Positions 38,123 through 46,671 of a DNA stretch of 64,000 nt are shown here, one piece after another. Below the pieces are notes generated by a model, which had not been told where the DNA came from, ran no database searches, and worked only from the letters and a program-made list of their open reading frames with translations. The stretch covers positions 496,001 to 560,000 of the forward strand of contig NZ_JABANC010000002.1 of NCBI RefSeq assembly GCF_012931685.1, in the 5' to 3' direction. A program made the position numbers and the translations under genes. The DNA comes from Hanstruepera ponticola. GTDB lineage: Bacteria; Bacteroidota; Bacteroidia; Flavobacteriales; Flavobacteriaceae. Numbering within the stretch: position 1 is the stretch's first letter; each line of letters opens with the position of its first letter.

Positions 38123-38991
38123 ATCAAAACAGCATCTAACCGCTTGTAATTTTCAATTGGTAATTGATAAAAATCCTGAACTATGGCTCTCGCACCAAAA
38201 CCTTCTTTCCAATATTGTAATCCAGAATTAACTTTGAAGCCATTATTTTCATTTGAAATACCAAAATCAAAATATGGTTTCTCTGTAAAAACTTCTTTCA
38301 ATAAATAGTCATGCAAAAAATCCAAACTCCCTGTTTTATTCTTTGTTTCATTTGCAGAAATGTATTGTGAATGGACAACTTTTTCAGTAATAAAGATAGT
38401 TGTCCCAGCAATAATTTTTTGCTGGTCATAAACATTAAACTGCATGATGTTTTTTGGAAAACGCTTTTTAAGTAATTTAATTTCATCCAAGCTATGAACG
38501 GGATTAACACCATGTTTTTTTTGCAGGTTTGGAATTAATATTTCATTCCAAAAATTATCAAAATCATCATCTGATTTAATAATTAAATGTGCTTTCTTTG
38601 CACGTTTGACACCATCCTTTCTGTCTTTTGAATATTTTATTGGGTTTGACTGATTTACAACCGAGAGCATGTCTCTTCTTATTAATTTAGCATCCAAAAT
38701 ATGCATTAAATACAACATGTCATCACTTGGTTGCTTACTATATATAGCAGGTAACGTTTTAACTTGAAGGCTATTAAAACCTTTTTCTGAATAGTATTTC
38801 AAAACCTCCTTAAAACATTCTAAAATAGCATGAAATTTCAATTTTTCACTTACAACCAATCCGCCATAGGTAAGACCTTGATGTGAATAAACCATATTAT
38901 CAACTTTGTTAGCAGGTAAAAGAGCTACAACTTCATCATTTTTAAATATTAATAGTGAGGCATCTTCAAATCGATCTTGATGGTATTCCAT
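38119..38991 (-). CDS. FemAB-like GNAT acyltransferase, start unresolved
   Basis: The first ATG gives 290 residues of a GNAT/FemAB-like acyltransferase ([26 protein letters not shown] and [11 protein letters not shown]). In-frame coding sequence continues upstream to 39105, adding YLAKPYHSKYKPHWDAFIG, then SAKNATFLFNRDF, which matches the conserved N-terminus of flavobacterial homologues. No ATG, GTG or TTG occurs in that extension; only an ATT (39091-39093) fits. So the real start may be a rare ATT, or the gene lost its start and is now 5'-truncated. It likely N-acylates the 3-amino sugar made by FdtA/FdtB, by neighbourhood. Confidence 0.75.
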   Translation of the reverse strand: MEYHQDRFEDASLLIFKNDEVVALLPANKVDNMVYSHQGLTYGGLVVSEKLKFHAILECFKEVLKYYSEKGFNSLQVKTLPAIYSKQPSDDMLYLMHILDAKLIRRDMLSVVNQSNPIKYSKDRKDGVKRAKKAHLIIKSDDDFDNFWNEILIPNLQKKHGVNPVHSLDEIKLLKKRFPKNIMQFNVYDQQKIIAGTTIFITEKVVHSQYISANETKNKTGSLDFLHDYLLKEVFTEKPYFDFGISNENNGFKVNSGLQYWKEGFGARAIVQDFYQLPIENYKRLDAVLI

Positions 38992-39141
38992 AAAATCTCT
39001 ATTGAATAAAAAAGTAGCATTTTTTGCACTACCAATAAAGGCGTCCCAATGAGGTTTATATTTTGAATGATATGGCTTTGCTAAATACTTAATTTCTAAA
39101 TTGGTTTAAATTTGAGATGAAAATACTAATTATAATTTACT

Positions 39142-40641
39142 CTATTGGGCTGTTTTTTTTGAAACTCGATTAAAAGTAATTTCTTCTTTATCGTTGATAT
39201 ATTCGTAAACACCAAAAGCAGCTTTTCTATTAATAGGAATATAGCTTTTATCTGCTTGAAGGTTTTCTAAATATATCTCATTGTCGCTTAAATAAGAGAA
39301 TAGAAACCTAAATAAGTTTACTGGCGTTTCAATTTCTTTTTCAAAATGAGGAGTATCATTTGACCATTTAATTGCTAATTGTGAAGAAAAAATAGAGTAA
39401 ATTAAGTCTCGATCTGTCTGCTTTTCATGAGACTCTATGGTTGTATGCATACCAACAAACCCTCCATGATCTGCGGTTATGACTATCAGGCTATTTGGAT
39501 CATTATCAATTATAAAGTTGATAATATCCTTTAACCAAACATTAGCCAACTCTAGCTTACTAAAATACTTATCCCGTTCAAAATCAGCTACGTCTCCTAG
39601 ATTAGAACTATTGGTTATATGACCAGGCAACAATTGCTCAATAAAGAAAAAATTATGAGAGTCATTTTCAAGAGGAAACAATGATTCTAAATTCTCGCGT
39701 ACATCTTTTGTTACATGAAATCCTCTAGAGAAATATGTAAACTCATTATAATCTATGTTACAATAATCATATTGCATTTCTGGTCTATTAGTCAATAAAT
39801 ATGATTTTTCCATTAATAGGTGAGTCTTATATTTATTCTGCTTTAGAATATCAATTACAGGATTATTTCCTGCAATAACATCTCTTGCATTATAAACCTC
39901 CCTAATTTTATTACTTGGTAAATTATAATAATGATGCTTCATTGCAAACAGCGAACTATTAGAACTTAATGTTGAATAATAATTGCTCCTATAATTATCA
40001 AATAATTCAAAATTATTATTTAAAAGATATCCTTTGAAATCTGAATTATCATAGTTGTAATAACCCTTATCTATTTCAGAAAAGTTAACATAGCCATCAG
40101 GTTGAATAATATAAATGTTCGGTTTCTTCTTGAATTCTACATTTTCAATATTATCAGGTTGATTAATCCATTCAATAGGTGTCTCGATATCAAAAAAAAT
40201 GTATTTCATTAAAGGAATTAAAACCAAAACAGCCATTAATATTTGCAAAGCAATTATTTTATTAAAATGCTTTTTTAGGACAACTCCAAGCACAAAACCT
40301 AATGCCACTGCCAGCAGCATAAACTTAATATGAAACCCTTTCGTAATTAAAACCAATAAATAAGCAAACCACATTAAGTTAAAAACAGGTGTTGCATATA
40401 CTTTAATGCTCTTGAAATAGGAAACTCTTGAAATCAAAAATCCCATAAGCTTAAATACGGCAATGGGAACAATTAAGAAGTATATTACAAAAAATACAAT
40501 TTGTTCTGAAGAGTTTAGTAAAGTCAAATTGTTGTTATAATAATACAATAAGGGGTACAATCCAGCAGCTATAGCAGCAATTAGTGGTTTGTCCTCATCA
40601 CTGTTTATGAATGCTATAATTCTATCACGCAGATTACTCAT
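39142..40641 (-). CDS. Membrane-anchored sulfatase-fold hydrolase/transferase
   Basis: A 499-residue protein with four or five N-terminal helices (residues about 15-145) and a periplasmic alkaline-phosphatase-superfamily domain. The metal-binding blocks are IYIIQPDGYVNF near residue 176, NYYSTLSSNSSLF (candidate nucleophile Thr or Ser), PGHITNS and ITADHGGFVGMHT. This layout matches LPS phosphoethanolamine transferases and sulfatase-like enzymes, which modify cell-surface glycolipids. Whether it transfers or hydrolyses is not decidable. It lies 2 bp downstream of the methyltransferase gene. Confidence 0.72.
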   Translation of the reverse strand: MSNLRDRIIAFINSDEDKPLIAAIAAGLYPLLYYYNNNLTLLNSSEQIVFFVIYFLIVPIAVFKLMGFLISRVSYFKSIKVYATPVFNLMWFAYLLVLITKGFHIKFMLLAVALGFVLGVVLKKHFNKIIALQILMAVLVLIPLMKYIFFDIETPIEWINQPDNIENVEFKKKPNIYIIQPDGYVNFSEIDKGYYNYDNSDFKGYLLNNNFELFDNYRSNYYSTLSSNSSLFAMKHHYYNLPSNKIREVYNARDVIAGNNPVIDILKQNKYKTHLLMEKSYLLTNRPEMQYDYCNIDYNEFTYFSRGFHVTKDVRENLESLFPLENDSHNFFFIEQLLPGHITNSSNLGDVADFERDKYFSKLELANVWLKDIINFIIDNDPNSLIVITADHGGFVGMHTTIESHEKQTDRDLIYSIFSSQLAIKWSNDTPHFEKEIETPVNLFRFLFSYLSDNEIYLENLQADKSYIPINRKAAFGVYEYINDKEEITFNRVSKKTAQ

Positions 40642-40643
40642 TC

Positions 40644-42023
40644 CTATTTTCTTTTAAAAGAATACATAACCCGTTTAGAATTCGGTATGTCTATTTTTTC
40701 TACCAAATAAAACTTCTTCAAATAGGCTTTCTCAAAATTTTCTTCGTTATAAAAATCAAAATGATTTCTGAATTCTCCTTTGGTATTTAGTAAACGTAAA
40801 GCCCAAGAATCGTCTGGTTTTGGAAATTCAATTATTAAATTTCTAGAAAAATTGGCAAAAAATTCAGCAGACATGTCAAAGGTCACATTTCCTGAAAGCG
40901 TTATATGATGAATAACTGCCAACGCTAAAGTAATATCTGGAGCATATTCTTCAATACGATTTAGAAAAGACGTTCTTTCTTCATTGTTAAACCCAATATT
41001 TGCCGATGGGTTTAAAATATCTAAAACAAAAGGCAACATATAGGCTTCGTTATTTGTTTTAGTAATTTTATAATTACAATCAACGGCATTATTATCAATA
41101 TCACAGACCAAAGCCTGTTCTAATTCATTATTTAGAAGTCTAACAAAAGTACCATCGTTGCCACCAATATCAATTAAGGTTTTAGGTTTAATTGAATTCA
41201 CCCATCTATTTATAACTTCAGATTTTGTTTTAAAAGCCGTATCTGAATAATTGGTTTTACTATAATAGTCGCCCCATTCAGATTGTTCCTTTAAGGACAT
41301 TTTTTTTATGAAATCGTAAAGCGATTTAATAATATTTAGTTGCGCTTTTTTAGAAAGTTTGGTTTGCTTTATGTTTCCCTCGTAGTCGTCATTATAATTC
41401 TCTTCAAATTTTGCTAGTAAGTGCACATTTGAATACAAAAACGGGTTCAATTTTGTTTTAAATGGTAACATGGATGCTAACTGCCTCATTGGCATACCGT
41501 CTATAAAACTTGATAATAGTTTTAGAGATTGTGTACCATGGTATTGTGCAAGCAGTAATGGACCCAAAAAGTGTGCTATAAATTGCTTGTAAGCACGCCA
41601 AGGTTGATCTTCAATATAAAAATCAAATGAGAGGGTGTCTATAAAAATGGCTTGGCTATTATGAAACGTCACATTGAAAGCCGATGCATCTTTTAATGAA
41701 TAGCCATGTTCTAGAGCATATTTTTGGATTTTTAAAGTAAGTAATGCAGCTTCTTTATATTGCAAAAAACTCCATTCGTAAGGATAGGTAATAAAAGGAA
41801 TATGTTCAGGTACTATTACTATTTCAGAATCGTTAGATTGATCTTCAGTATGTGAAATCAATAACTTATTCTGAAATAATTTTTTAAAGAAACCTGAATC
41901 TTTTAAACTTCTATATTGCCGAAAGTATATTGGGTTAATAACACGCTTAAAAACATTTTGGTCTTTAAAAACGTATCCAGATGGATCTCTAAATGAAGAT
42001 GGATGCCTTTTATTACTTGTCAC
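40644..42023 (-). CDS. SAM-dependent methyltransferase (large N-terminal extension)
   Basis: A 459-residue protein. The C-terminal half is a class I methyltransferase with motif I TLIDIGGNDGTFVRLL and ALVCDIDNNAVDCNY, and DITLALAVIHHITLSGN. The N-terminal 230 residues (including SSFRDPSGYVFKDQ, VPEHIPFITYPYEWSFLQYK and HFLGPLLLAQYHG) recur in a family of glycan-linked nucleoside/sugar methyltransferases. Its start lies 11 bp inside the upstream 70-residue gene, so both are translated from one message. Confidence 0.75.
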   Translation of the reverse strand: MTSNKRHPSSFRDPSGYVFKDQNVFKRVINPIYFRQYRSLKDSGFFKKLFQNKLLISHTEDQSNDSEIVIVPEHIPFITYPYEWSFLQYKEAALLTLKIQKYALEHGYSLKDASAFNVTFHNSQAIFIDTLSFDFYIEDQPWRAYKQFIAHFLGPLLLAQYHGTQSLKLLSSFIDGMPMRQLASMLPFKTKLNPFLYSNVHLLAKFEENYNDDYEGNIKQTKLSKKAQLNIIKSLYDFIKKMSLKEQSEWGDYYSKTNYSDTAFKTKSEVINRWVNSIKPKTLIDIGGNDGTFVRLLNNELEQALVCDIDNNAVDCNYKITKTNNEAYMLPFVLDILNPSANIGFNNEERTSFLNRIEEYAPDITLALAVIHHITLSGNVTFDMSAEFFANFSRNLIIEFPKPDDSWALRLLNTKGEFRNHFDFYNEENFEKAYLKKFYLVEKIDIPNSKRVMYSFKRK

Positions 42024-42225
42024 CTGCTTTGTTGTTTTCTATGTCAGAATCTTTAACGTCAATATCATCAAATAAGTCATCGTCGTTTTTAACAAGACCC
42101 AAAAATGATTTGATTTTAAACATAAAACTTTTCGAAAACAAAACAACTCCTGCCACAGCTGCAACGACCGCTTGCACAATCATAGCACCAATACTTGGAT
42201 CGAAATATAGAAAATGCATATTCAA
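42013..42225 (-). CDS. Small membrane protein, 70 residues
   Basis: One strong membrane helix (SIGAMIVQAVVAAVAGVVLF, residues 11-30) follows a short N-terminal segment, then a basic loop and a very acidic tail (KNDDDLFDDIDVKDSD). It overlaps the methyltransferase start by 11 bp and lies 23 bp after the 75-residue membrane gene. The conserved operon context with methyltransferase and sulfatase-fold genes suggests a small subunit, but it is unrecognised. Start ATG at 42225 is the only sensible one. Confidence 0.6.
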   Translation of the reverse strand: MNMHFLYFDPSIGAMIVQAVVAAVAGVVLFSKSFMFKIKSFLGLVKNDDDLFDDIDVKDSDIENNKAGDK

Positions 42226-42248
42226 ACTTTTTGTAAATATAATGAACT

Positions 42249-42476
42249 CTACCTTTTCTTTAACACCAAGTAATATATGTTTATCAAGAATATGGCTGTA
42301 TTGGTAATAATAATGGGATAAGACAACGGATTAAGCATAAAGCCATAAATCACAAAAAGTAAACAACCCACAGAATTTACCATTCGTAAGTTGTTTACTT
42401 TTTTCATTAAGAATGAAATTAAAACTGTAGCCATGGCAGCATAACCAACCCAATCTGTTACAGTAATCAACTCCAT
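42249..42476 (-). CDS. Small membrane protein, YgjV-like
   Basis: A 75-residue protein with two to three helices (WVGYAAMATVLISFLM, VGCLLFVIYGFM, and IIITNTAIFLINIYYL). The layout and N-terminal motif DWVGYAAM resemble the YgjV family of short membrane proteins with no known role. It lies 3 bp downstream of bipA, so it is almost certainly part of that transcript. No catalytic residue is seen. Confidence 0.65.
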   Translation of the reverse strand: MELITVTDWVGYAAMATVLISFLMKKVNNLRMVNSVGCLLFVIYGFMLNPLSYPIIITNTAIFLINIYYLVLKKR

Positions 42477-42479
42477 AAT

Positions 42480-44279
42480 TTATATACTTTTATTACGCTT
42501 ACGTTCAACTTCCGTCAATAGAATTTTACGTAATCGTAAATGTTTAGGTGTTACCTCAACATATTCGTCTTTCTGGATATATTCTAACGCTTCTTCTAAT
42601 GAAAACTTGATAGCAGGAACAATTTTAGCCTTATCATCAGCACCTGATGAACGCACGTTACTTAATTTTTTAGTTTTAGTCACATTAACAACCATATCAT
42701 CTCCACGAGAATTTTCTCCAATTACCTGACCTTCATAGATATCTTCGCCTGGATCAACGAAAAACTTTCCACGATCTTGTAATTTATCAATTGAATATGG
42801 AATAGCTTGTCCTTTTTCCATAGAAACTAACGATCCATTTTGACGTTCTGGAATACCGCCTTTTAAAGGCTGATATTCTTTAAAACGGTGCGCCATAATA
42901 GCCTCACCAGCAGTAGCTGTTAATAATTGATTACGCAAACCTATAATACCTCTTGAAGGTACTATAAACTGGCAAACCATACGCTCACCTTTAGCTTCCA
43001 TACTTAACATTTCACCTTTACGCATAGTAACCATTTCAATAGCCTTACCAGAAACTGTTTCAGGCAAATCAATTGTCATTTCTTCAACAGGTTCACATTT
43101 TACACCATCAATTTCCTTAATGATTACTTGTGGTTGACCAATTTGTAATTCATATCCTTCACGACGCATCGTTTCAATTAAAACAGATAAATGCAGTACA
43201 CCACGACCAAAAACCATAAATTTATCAGCACTATCAGTCTCTTCAACACGTAAGGCTAAATTCTTTTCAAGTTCTTTAGTCAAACGTTCTTTTATGTGTC
43301 TTGAGGTAACATATTTACCATCTTTTCCAAAGAAAGGCGAATCGTTAATAGTAAATAACATACTCATGGTTGGCTCATCAATGGCTATGGTTTTTAAACC
43401 TTCTGGATTTTCCCAATCAGCAACCGTATCACCAATTTCAAATCCTTCTAAACCTACAATGGCACAAATATCTCCAGCTTTAACCTCTTCAACTTTCTTA
43501 CGACCTAAACCTTCAAATGTATGTAATTCTTTAATTTTAGATTTTACAATACTTCCATCGCGTTTTACCAAAGAAATATTTTGATTAACCTTTAATTCTC
43601 CACGTGTTAAACGACCAATTGCAATACGACCTGTAAACGAAGAAAAATCTAAAGACGTAATCAGCATTTGCGTTGTCCCTTCTTCAATTTTTGGCTCTGG
43701 AATATGCTCGATAACCATATCTAGTAACGGCTCAATATTATCAGTTTCATTCTTCCAGTCGTCACTCATCCAGTTGTTCTTTGCAGACCCATAAACCGTT
43801 GGAAAATCTAATTGCCACTCTTCAGCACCCAATTCAAACATTAAGTCAAATACTTTTTCATGTACTTCATCTGGCGTGCAATTTTCCTTATCAACTTTAT
43901 TAATAACCACACATGGTTTTAATCCTAAATCAATAGCTTTTTGTAATACAAAACGCGTTTGTGGCATAGGACCTTCAAAGGCATCAACCAATAACAGCAC
44001 ACCATCAGCCATATTTAATACACGTTCTACTTCACCACCAAAATCGGCGTGACCAGGAGTATCTATAATATTTATTTTAGTGTCTTTATAAATAACAGAT
44101 ACGTTTTTAGAAGTAATTGTAATACCTCTTTCACGCTCTAAATCGTTGTTATCAAGAATAAGATCTCCAGTGTTCTCGTTATCACGAAATAACTGACAGT
44201 GATACATGATCTTATCAACCAAAGTTGTTTTACCGTGGTCAACGTGTGCAATAATTGCAATGTTTTTAATTGTAGCCAT
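42480..44279 (-). CDS. typA: Ribosome-associated GTPase BipA/TypA
   Basis: A 599-residue translational GTPase of the EF-G-like class. G1 is AHVDHGKTT at 11-19, the switch region holds RGITI, G3 is DTPGHADFGGE and G4 is NKVD. The C-terminal half has the BipA-specific sequences HLSVLIETMRREGYELQIG, FIVPSRGIIGLRNQLLT and YEGQVIGEN. BipA binds the 70S ribosome and influences translation under stress and low temperature; in enterobacteria it affects LPS and capsule traits. It heads the minus-strand glycan operon, which is unusual (see findings). The start is the ATG at 44277-44279. Confidence 0.97.
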   Translation of the reverse strand: MATIKNIAIIAHVDHGKTTLVDKIMYHCQLFRDNENTGDLILDNNDLERERGITITSKNVSVIYKDTKINIIDTPGHADFGGEVERVLNMADGVLLLVDAFEGPMPQTRFVLQKAIDLGLKPCVVINKVDKENCTPDEVHEKVFDLMFELGAEEWQLDFPTVYGSAKNNWMSDDWKNETDNIEPLLDMVIEHIPEPKIEEGTTQMLITSLDFSSFTGRIAIGRLTRGELKVNQNISLVKRDGSIVKSKIKELHTFEGLGRKKVEEVKAGDICAIVGLEGFEIGDTVADWENPEGLKTIAIDEPTMSMLFTINDSPFFGKDGKYVTSRHIKERLTKELEKNLALRVEETDSADKFMVFGRGVLHLSVLIETMRREGYELQIGQPQVIIKEIDGVKCEPVEEMTIDLPETVSGKAIEMVTMRKGEMLSMEAKGERMVCQFIVPSRGIIGLRNQLLTATAGEAIMAHRFKEYQPLKGGIPERQNGSLVSMEKGQAIPYSIDKLQDRGKFFVDPGEDIYEGQVIGENSRGDDMVVNVTKTKKLSNVRSSGADDKAKIVPAIKFSLEEALEYIQKDEYVEVTPKHLRLRKILLTEVERKRNKSI

Positions 44280-44302
44280 AATAATGCCCTATTTTAAGCG
44301 CG

Positions 44303-44310
44303 CAAAGGTA
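44303..44310 (-). promoter_or_regulatory. Putative -7 promoter box for bipA and downstream glycan genes
   Basis: The minus strand reads TACCTTTG followed by C, an exact TAnnTTTG match 24 nt upstream of the bipA ATG. No other good promoter is seen before wzx in the minus-strand run, where gaps are under 40 bp. Confidence 0.6.
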
Positions 44311-44496
44311 CGTTATATTTTAACAACTATTATAAATTATAGTTAATTATATGTTACAATCAATATAACACATACGATTTATAATTATCTTTCGTTTAAG
44401 TATTATTAGTAAATAGCCATTACTAACCAACTTCATAACCACCAAAGGCGCTTTACTCATGTTAAATTACATGTTTAACCCTTAAAAATGTAAAAA

Positions 44497-44856
44497 ATGA
44501 AATTGATTAGTAAATATTCTAAATTCATCCCATATCTTTATTATATAGCTGTAATTGCCTATTGGTTTACAGATGTAAATAGAAGCGATGGTCTTACTGC
44601 ATATCCCATTTTATTATTTAGCATACCTTTTCTTTGGCAATTAATTAAACCAAATAAGCAACTCAATTTCTCACTAGGAATTGTATTTGTGTGCTTGTCA
44701 TCCTATCTAATTCTCGCTTATTTATCTGATTTATTCAATATTATTGATTTTTCGGCATCAACTAGAACCTTCATTATTTATGGCGGTCTCTTTGTGTTTA
44801 CCAATTTTTTAATGGCGCTTTGGATGATTAGAAATAGCATTAAAAAAGCGTTTTAA
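44497..44856 (+). CDS. Hypothetical four-helix membrane protein
   Basis: A 119-residue integral membrane protein with four helices (FIPYLYYIAVIAYWFT, TAYPILLFSIPFLW, LNFSLGIVFVCLSSYLILAY and FIIYGGLFVFTNFLMALWM). It is not similar to anything I recognise. It ends 34 bp before kdsA and may share a regulatory context, but the kdsA promoter box lies between them. The 217-bp region upstream (44280-44496) holds the bipA promoter and no other gene I can support. Confidence 0.65.
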   Translation: MKLISKYSKFIPYLYYIAVIAYWFTDVNRSDGLTAYPILLFSIPFLWQLIKPNKQLNFSLGIVFVCLSSYLILAYLSDLFNIIDFSASTRTFIIYGGLFVFTNFLMALWMIRNSIKKAF

Positions 44857-44862
44857 TTTAAC

Positions 44863-44870
44863 TATCTTTG
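44863..44870 (+). promoter_or_regulatory. Putative -7 promoter box for kdsA
   Basis: TATCTTTG, an exact TAnnTTTG match, 20 nt before the kdsA ATG. The predicted start site then falls within the palindrome at 44872-44889. A -33 TTG is not obvious. Confidence 0.6.
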
Positions 44871-44871
44871 T

Positions 44872-44889
44872 AGCTTAAATTTTTAAGCT
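44872..44889 (+). promoter_or_regulatory. Palindrome in the kdsA leader
   Basis: AGCTTAAA at 44872-44879 and TTTAAGCT at 44882-44889 are perfect 8-bp inverted arms with a 2-nt spacer, ending one base before the kdsA ATG. As DNA this could bind a regulator; as RNA it would form a hairpin covering the ribosome-binding region. Confidence 0.5.
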
Positions 44890-44890
44890 C

Positions 44891-45712
44891 ATGAATTTAA
44901 GAGACGTTCCGAAGTTAATGCATACAAATAGTAATAACTTCTTTTTATTAGCAGGACCTTGTGCAATTGAAGGTGAAGATATGGCTTTGCGCATTGCTGA
45001 AAAGATTATTGCTATTACCAACGAATTACACATTCCATTTGTATTTAAAGGCAGTTTTAAGAAAGCCAATCGTAGTCGTATAGATAGTTTTACTGGAATA
45101 GGTGATGAAAAAGCTTTAAAAATTTTACGTAAAGTTTCTGAAACCTTTGATGTACCAACAGTTACAGATATTCATGAAGTATCTGATGCTAAAATGGCTG
45201 CCGAATATGTAGATGTGCTTCAAATCCCAGCATTCTTGGTCCGTCAAACAGATTTAGTAGTTGCGGCTGCTGAAACAGGCAAAGTAGTTAACCTAAAGAA
45301 AGGACAATTTATGAGTCCAGAAGCTATGAAACATGCCGTACAGAAAGTCAAAGATTCTGGTAGCGATAAAGCTTGGATAACCGATAGAGGAACGATGTTT
45401 GGCTACCAAGATATGATAGTTGATTTTCGTGGTATTCCAACCATGCGACAATACGCACCAACAATATTAGATGTTACTCACTCATTACAACAACCTAACC
45501 AATCGGTTGGTGTAACAGGCGGAAGACCTGATATGATTGAAACTATTGCGCGAGCTGGTGTTGTAAATCATGTTGATGGTTTATTCATAGAAACCCATTT
45601 TGATCCTGCCAATGCTAAAAGTGATGGCGCCAACATGTTACATTTAGACAATCTAGAAGGTTTACTCTCTAATTTAGTGGCTATTAGAAAAACAATAAAC
45701 AGCTTGAAATAA
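44891..45712 (+). CDS. kdsA: 3-deoxy-8-phosphooctulonate (KDO-8-P) synthase, metal-dependent type
   Basis: A 273-residue TIM-barrel synthase condensing phosphoenolpyruvate with arabinose-5-phosphate, the first committed step of lipopolysaccharide KDO synthesis. Motifs seen are LLAGPCAIEGED, KGSFKKANRSR, FLVRQTDLV, DVTHSLQQ and FIETHFDPANAKSDG. The cysteine in AGPCAIE (Cys24) marks the metal-dependent class, since metal-independent enzymes have Asn there; the other ligands (His in DVTH, Glu in FIETH, Asp in KSDG) are present. The start codon follows a promoter box and a palindrome. The neighbouring GNAT gene starts 9 bp downstream. Confidence 0.95.
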   Translation: MNLRDVPKLMHTNSNNFFLLAGPCAIEGEDMALRIAEKIIAITNELHIPFVFKGSFKKANRSRIDSFTGIGDEKALKILRKVSETFDVPTVTDIHEVSDAKMAAEYVDVLQIPAFLVRQTDLVVAAAETGKVVNLKKGQFMSPEAMKHAVQKVKDSGSDKAWITDRGTMFGYQDMIVDFRGIPTMRQYAPTILDVTHSLQQPNQSVGVTGGRPDMIETIARAGVVNHVDGLFIETHFDPANAKSDGANMLHLDNLEGLLSNLVAIRKTINSLK

Positions 45713-45721
45713 GTCTATTCT

Positions 45722-46189
45722 ATGGATATTGAAATTCGCCAAGCAACAATTGAAGATGTTCCAGAGATAACTACACTATTTAGGGATACTGTTCGCGAAG
45801 TGAATTCAAAAGATTATTCAGATAAGCAGATTCAAACCTGGTCTGCTGGAGCCAATGATACTGAAAAATGGGAAGAAAGAGTTAACAGATTCTATTTTTT
45901 AGTTGCTGAAACTAATGACACCATTGTCGGTTTTGCCTATTTAAAAAACGGCAACTATTTTGATGGTCTGTTCGTTCATAAAGACTATCAACGTCAAGGT
46001 ATTGCTTCAAAATTATTACGTATTATAGAATCAAAAGTTATGATGGATGGTTTCGATGAAATAAAATCTGATGTGAGTATTACAGCATTACCCTTTTTTG
46101 AAGACCATTACTACGATGTTATTAAAAAGCAAAAGAAAGTATTGAAAGGCATGTCTTTTGAGAATTACATTGTTTCAAAACAACTTTAA
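45722..46189 (+). CDS. GNAT family N-acetyltransferase
   Basis: A 155-residue GNAT protein. The acetyl-CoA loop is seen in LFVHKDYQRQGIASKLLRI (about residues 83-101), and the substrate side has SAGANDTEKWEERVNRFYF, resembling flavobacterial aminoglycoside-like or YafP-type GNATs. It follows kdsA by 9 bp and may be co-transcribed; a link to LPS is not shown. It ends convergently with the DUF1801 gene (4-bp overlap of stops). Confidence 0.82.
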   Translation: MDIEIRQATIEDVPEITTLFRDTVREVNSKDYSDKQIQTWSAGANDTEKWEERVNRFYFLVAETNDTIVGFAYLKNGNYFDGLFVHKDYQRQGIASKLLRIIESKVMMDGFDEIKSDVSITALPFFEDHYYDVIKKQKKVLKGMSFENYIVSKQL

Positions 46190-46563
46190 ATAAACCAAGC
46201 CTTTTTACTCTGCTCCAATTGCTTTGCTGCTGCCTGCAGCAATTTAACAAAACGCAATTCATCTAAATCTTCAATGCTTTTTAATTGAATAGAGCGCACT
46301 TGTTTTCGGTTATTATAATCCTGTAACTCCGGAAAGTCATTTTCCAATAAAATACCTTGAACAAAAGCCACATCTACAAAATCAGTTCCTTTTAAAACAT
46401 TCAAATATATCATAGGCTTTTTCCCCATGTTATAAAACGGAATTTTATAGCTATAGCGTTCTTGAATATTAGGCAAAGTCTTCAAAATTACCTGTCTTAC
46501 GTACAGCATAATAGATTGCAATGGCTCTTGTTGTTCCAAAAAATAAACATCAACTGGTTTCAT
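46186..46563 (-). CDS. DUF1801 / YdhG-like domain protein
   Basis: A 125-residue small protein: QSIMLYVRQVILKTLPNIQERYSYKIPFYNMGKKPMIYLNVLK resembles the opening of DUF1801/YdhG-like proteins, in which the YKIPFY and I-YLN strands form an alpha/beta fold of the CyaY-like superfamily. Function is unknown. It converges on the GNAT gene and diverges from the DUF6090 array, with 108 bp between, where the array's promoter should lie. Confidence 0.75.
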   Translation of the reverse strand: MKPVDVYFLEQQEPLQSIMLYVRQVILKTLPNIQERYSYKIPFYNMGKKPMIYLNVLKGTDFVDVAFVQGILLENDFPELQDYNNRKQVRSIQLKSIEDLDELRFVKLLQAAAKQLEQSKKAWFI

Positions 46564-46671
46564 TTAGTTATGTGAAATTGATTATAATTTGTAAGAATTT
46601 ACTAAATTACTAATCGAAAATGACCAACCAAAACTACTAGCCAATTTAATTTACTTGGAACTAACCAGTAA

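Noticed and set aside
44280-44496. Possible small gene in the 217-bp gap between bipA and the next gene
   Set aside because: Only very short, uncharacteristic frames exist; the bipA promoter and AT-rich sequence explain the region.
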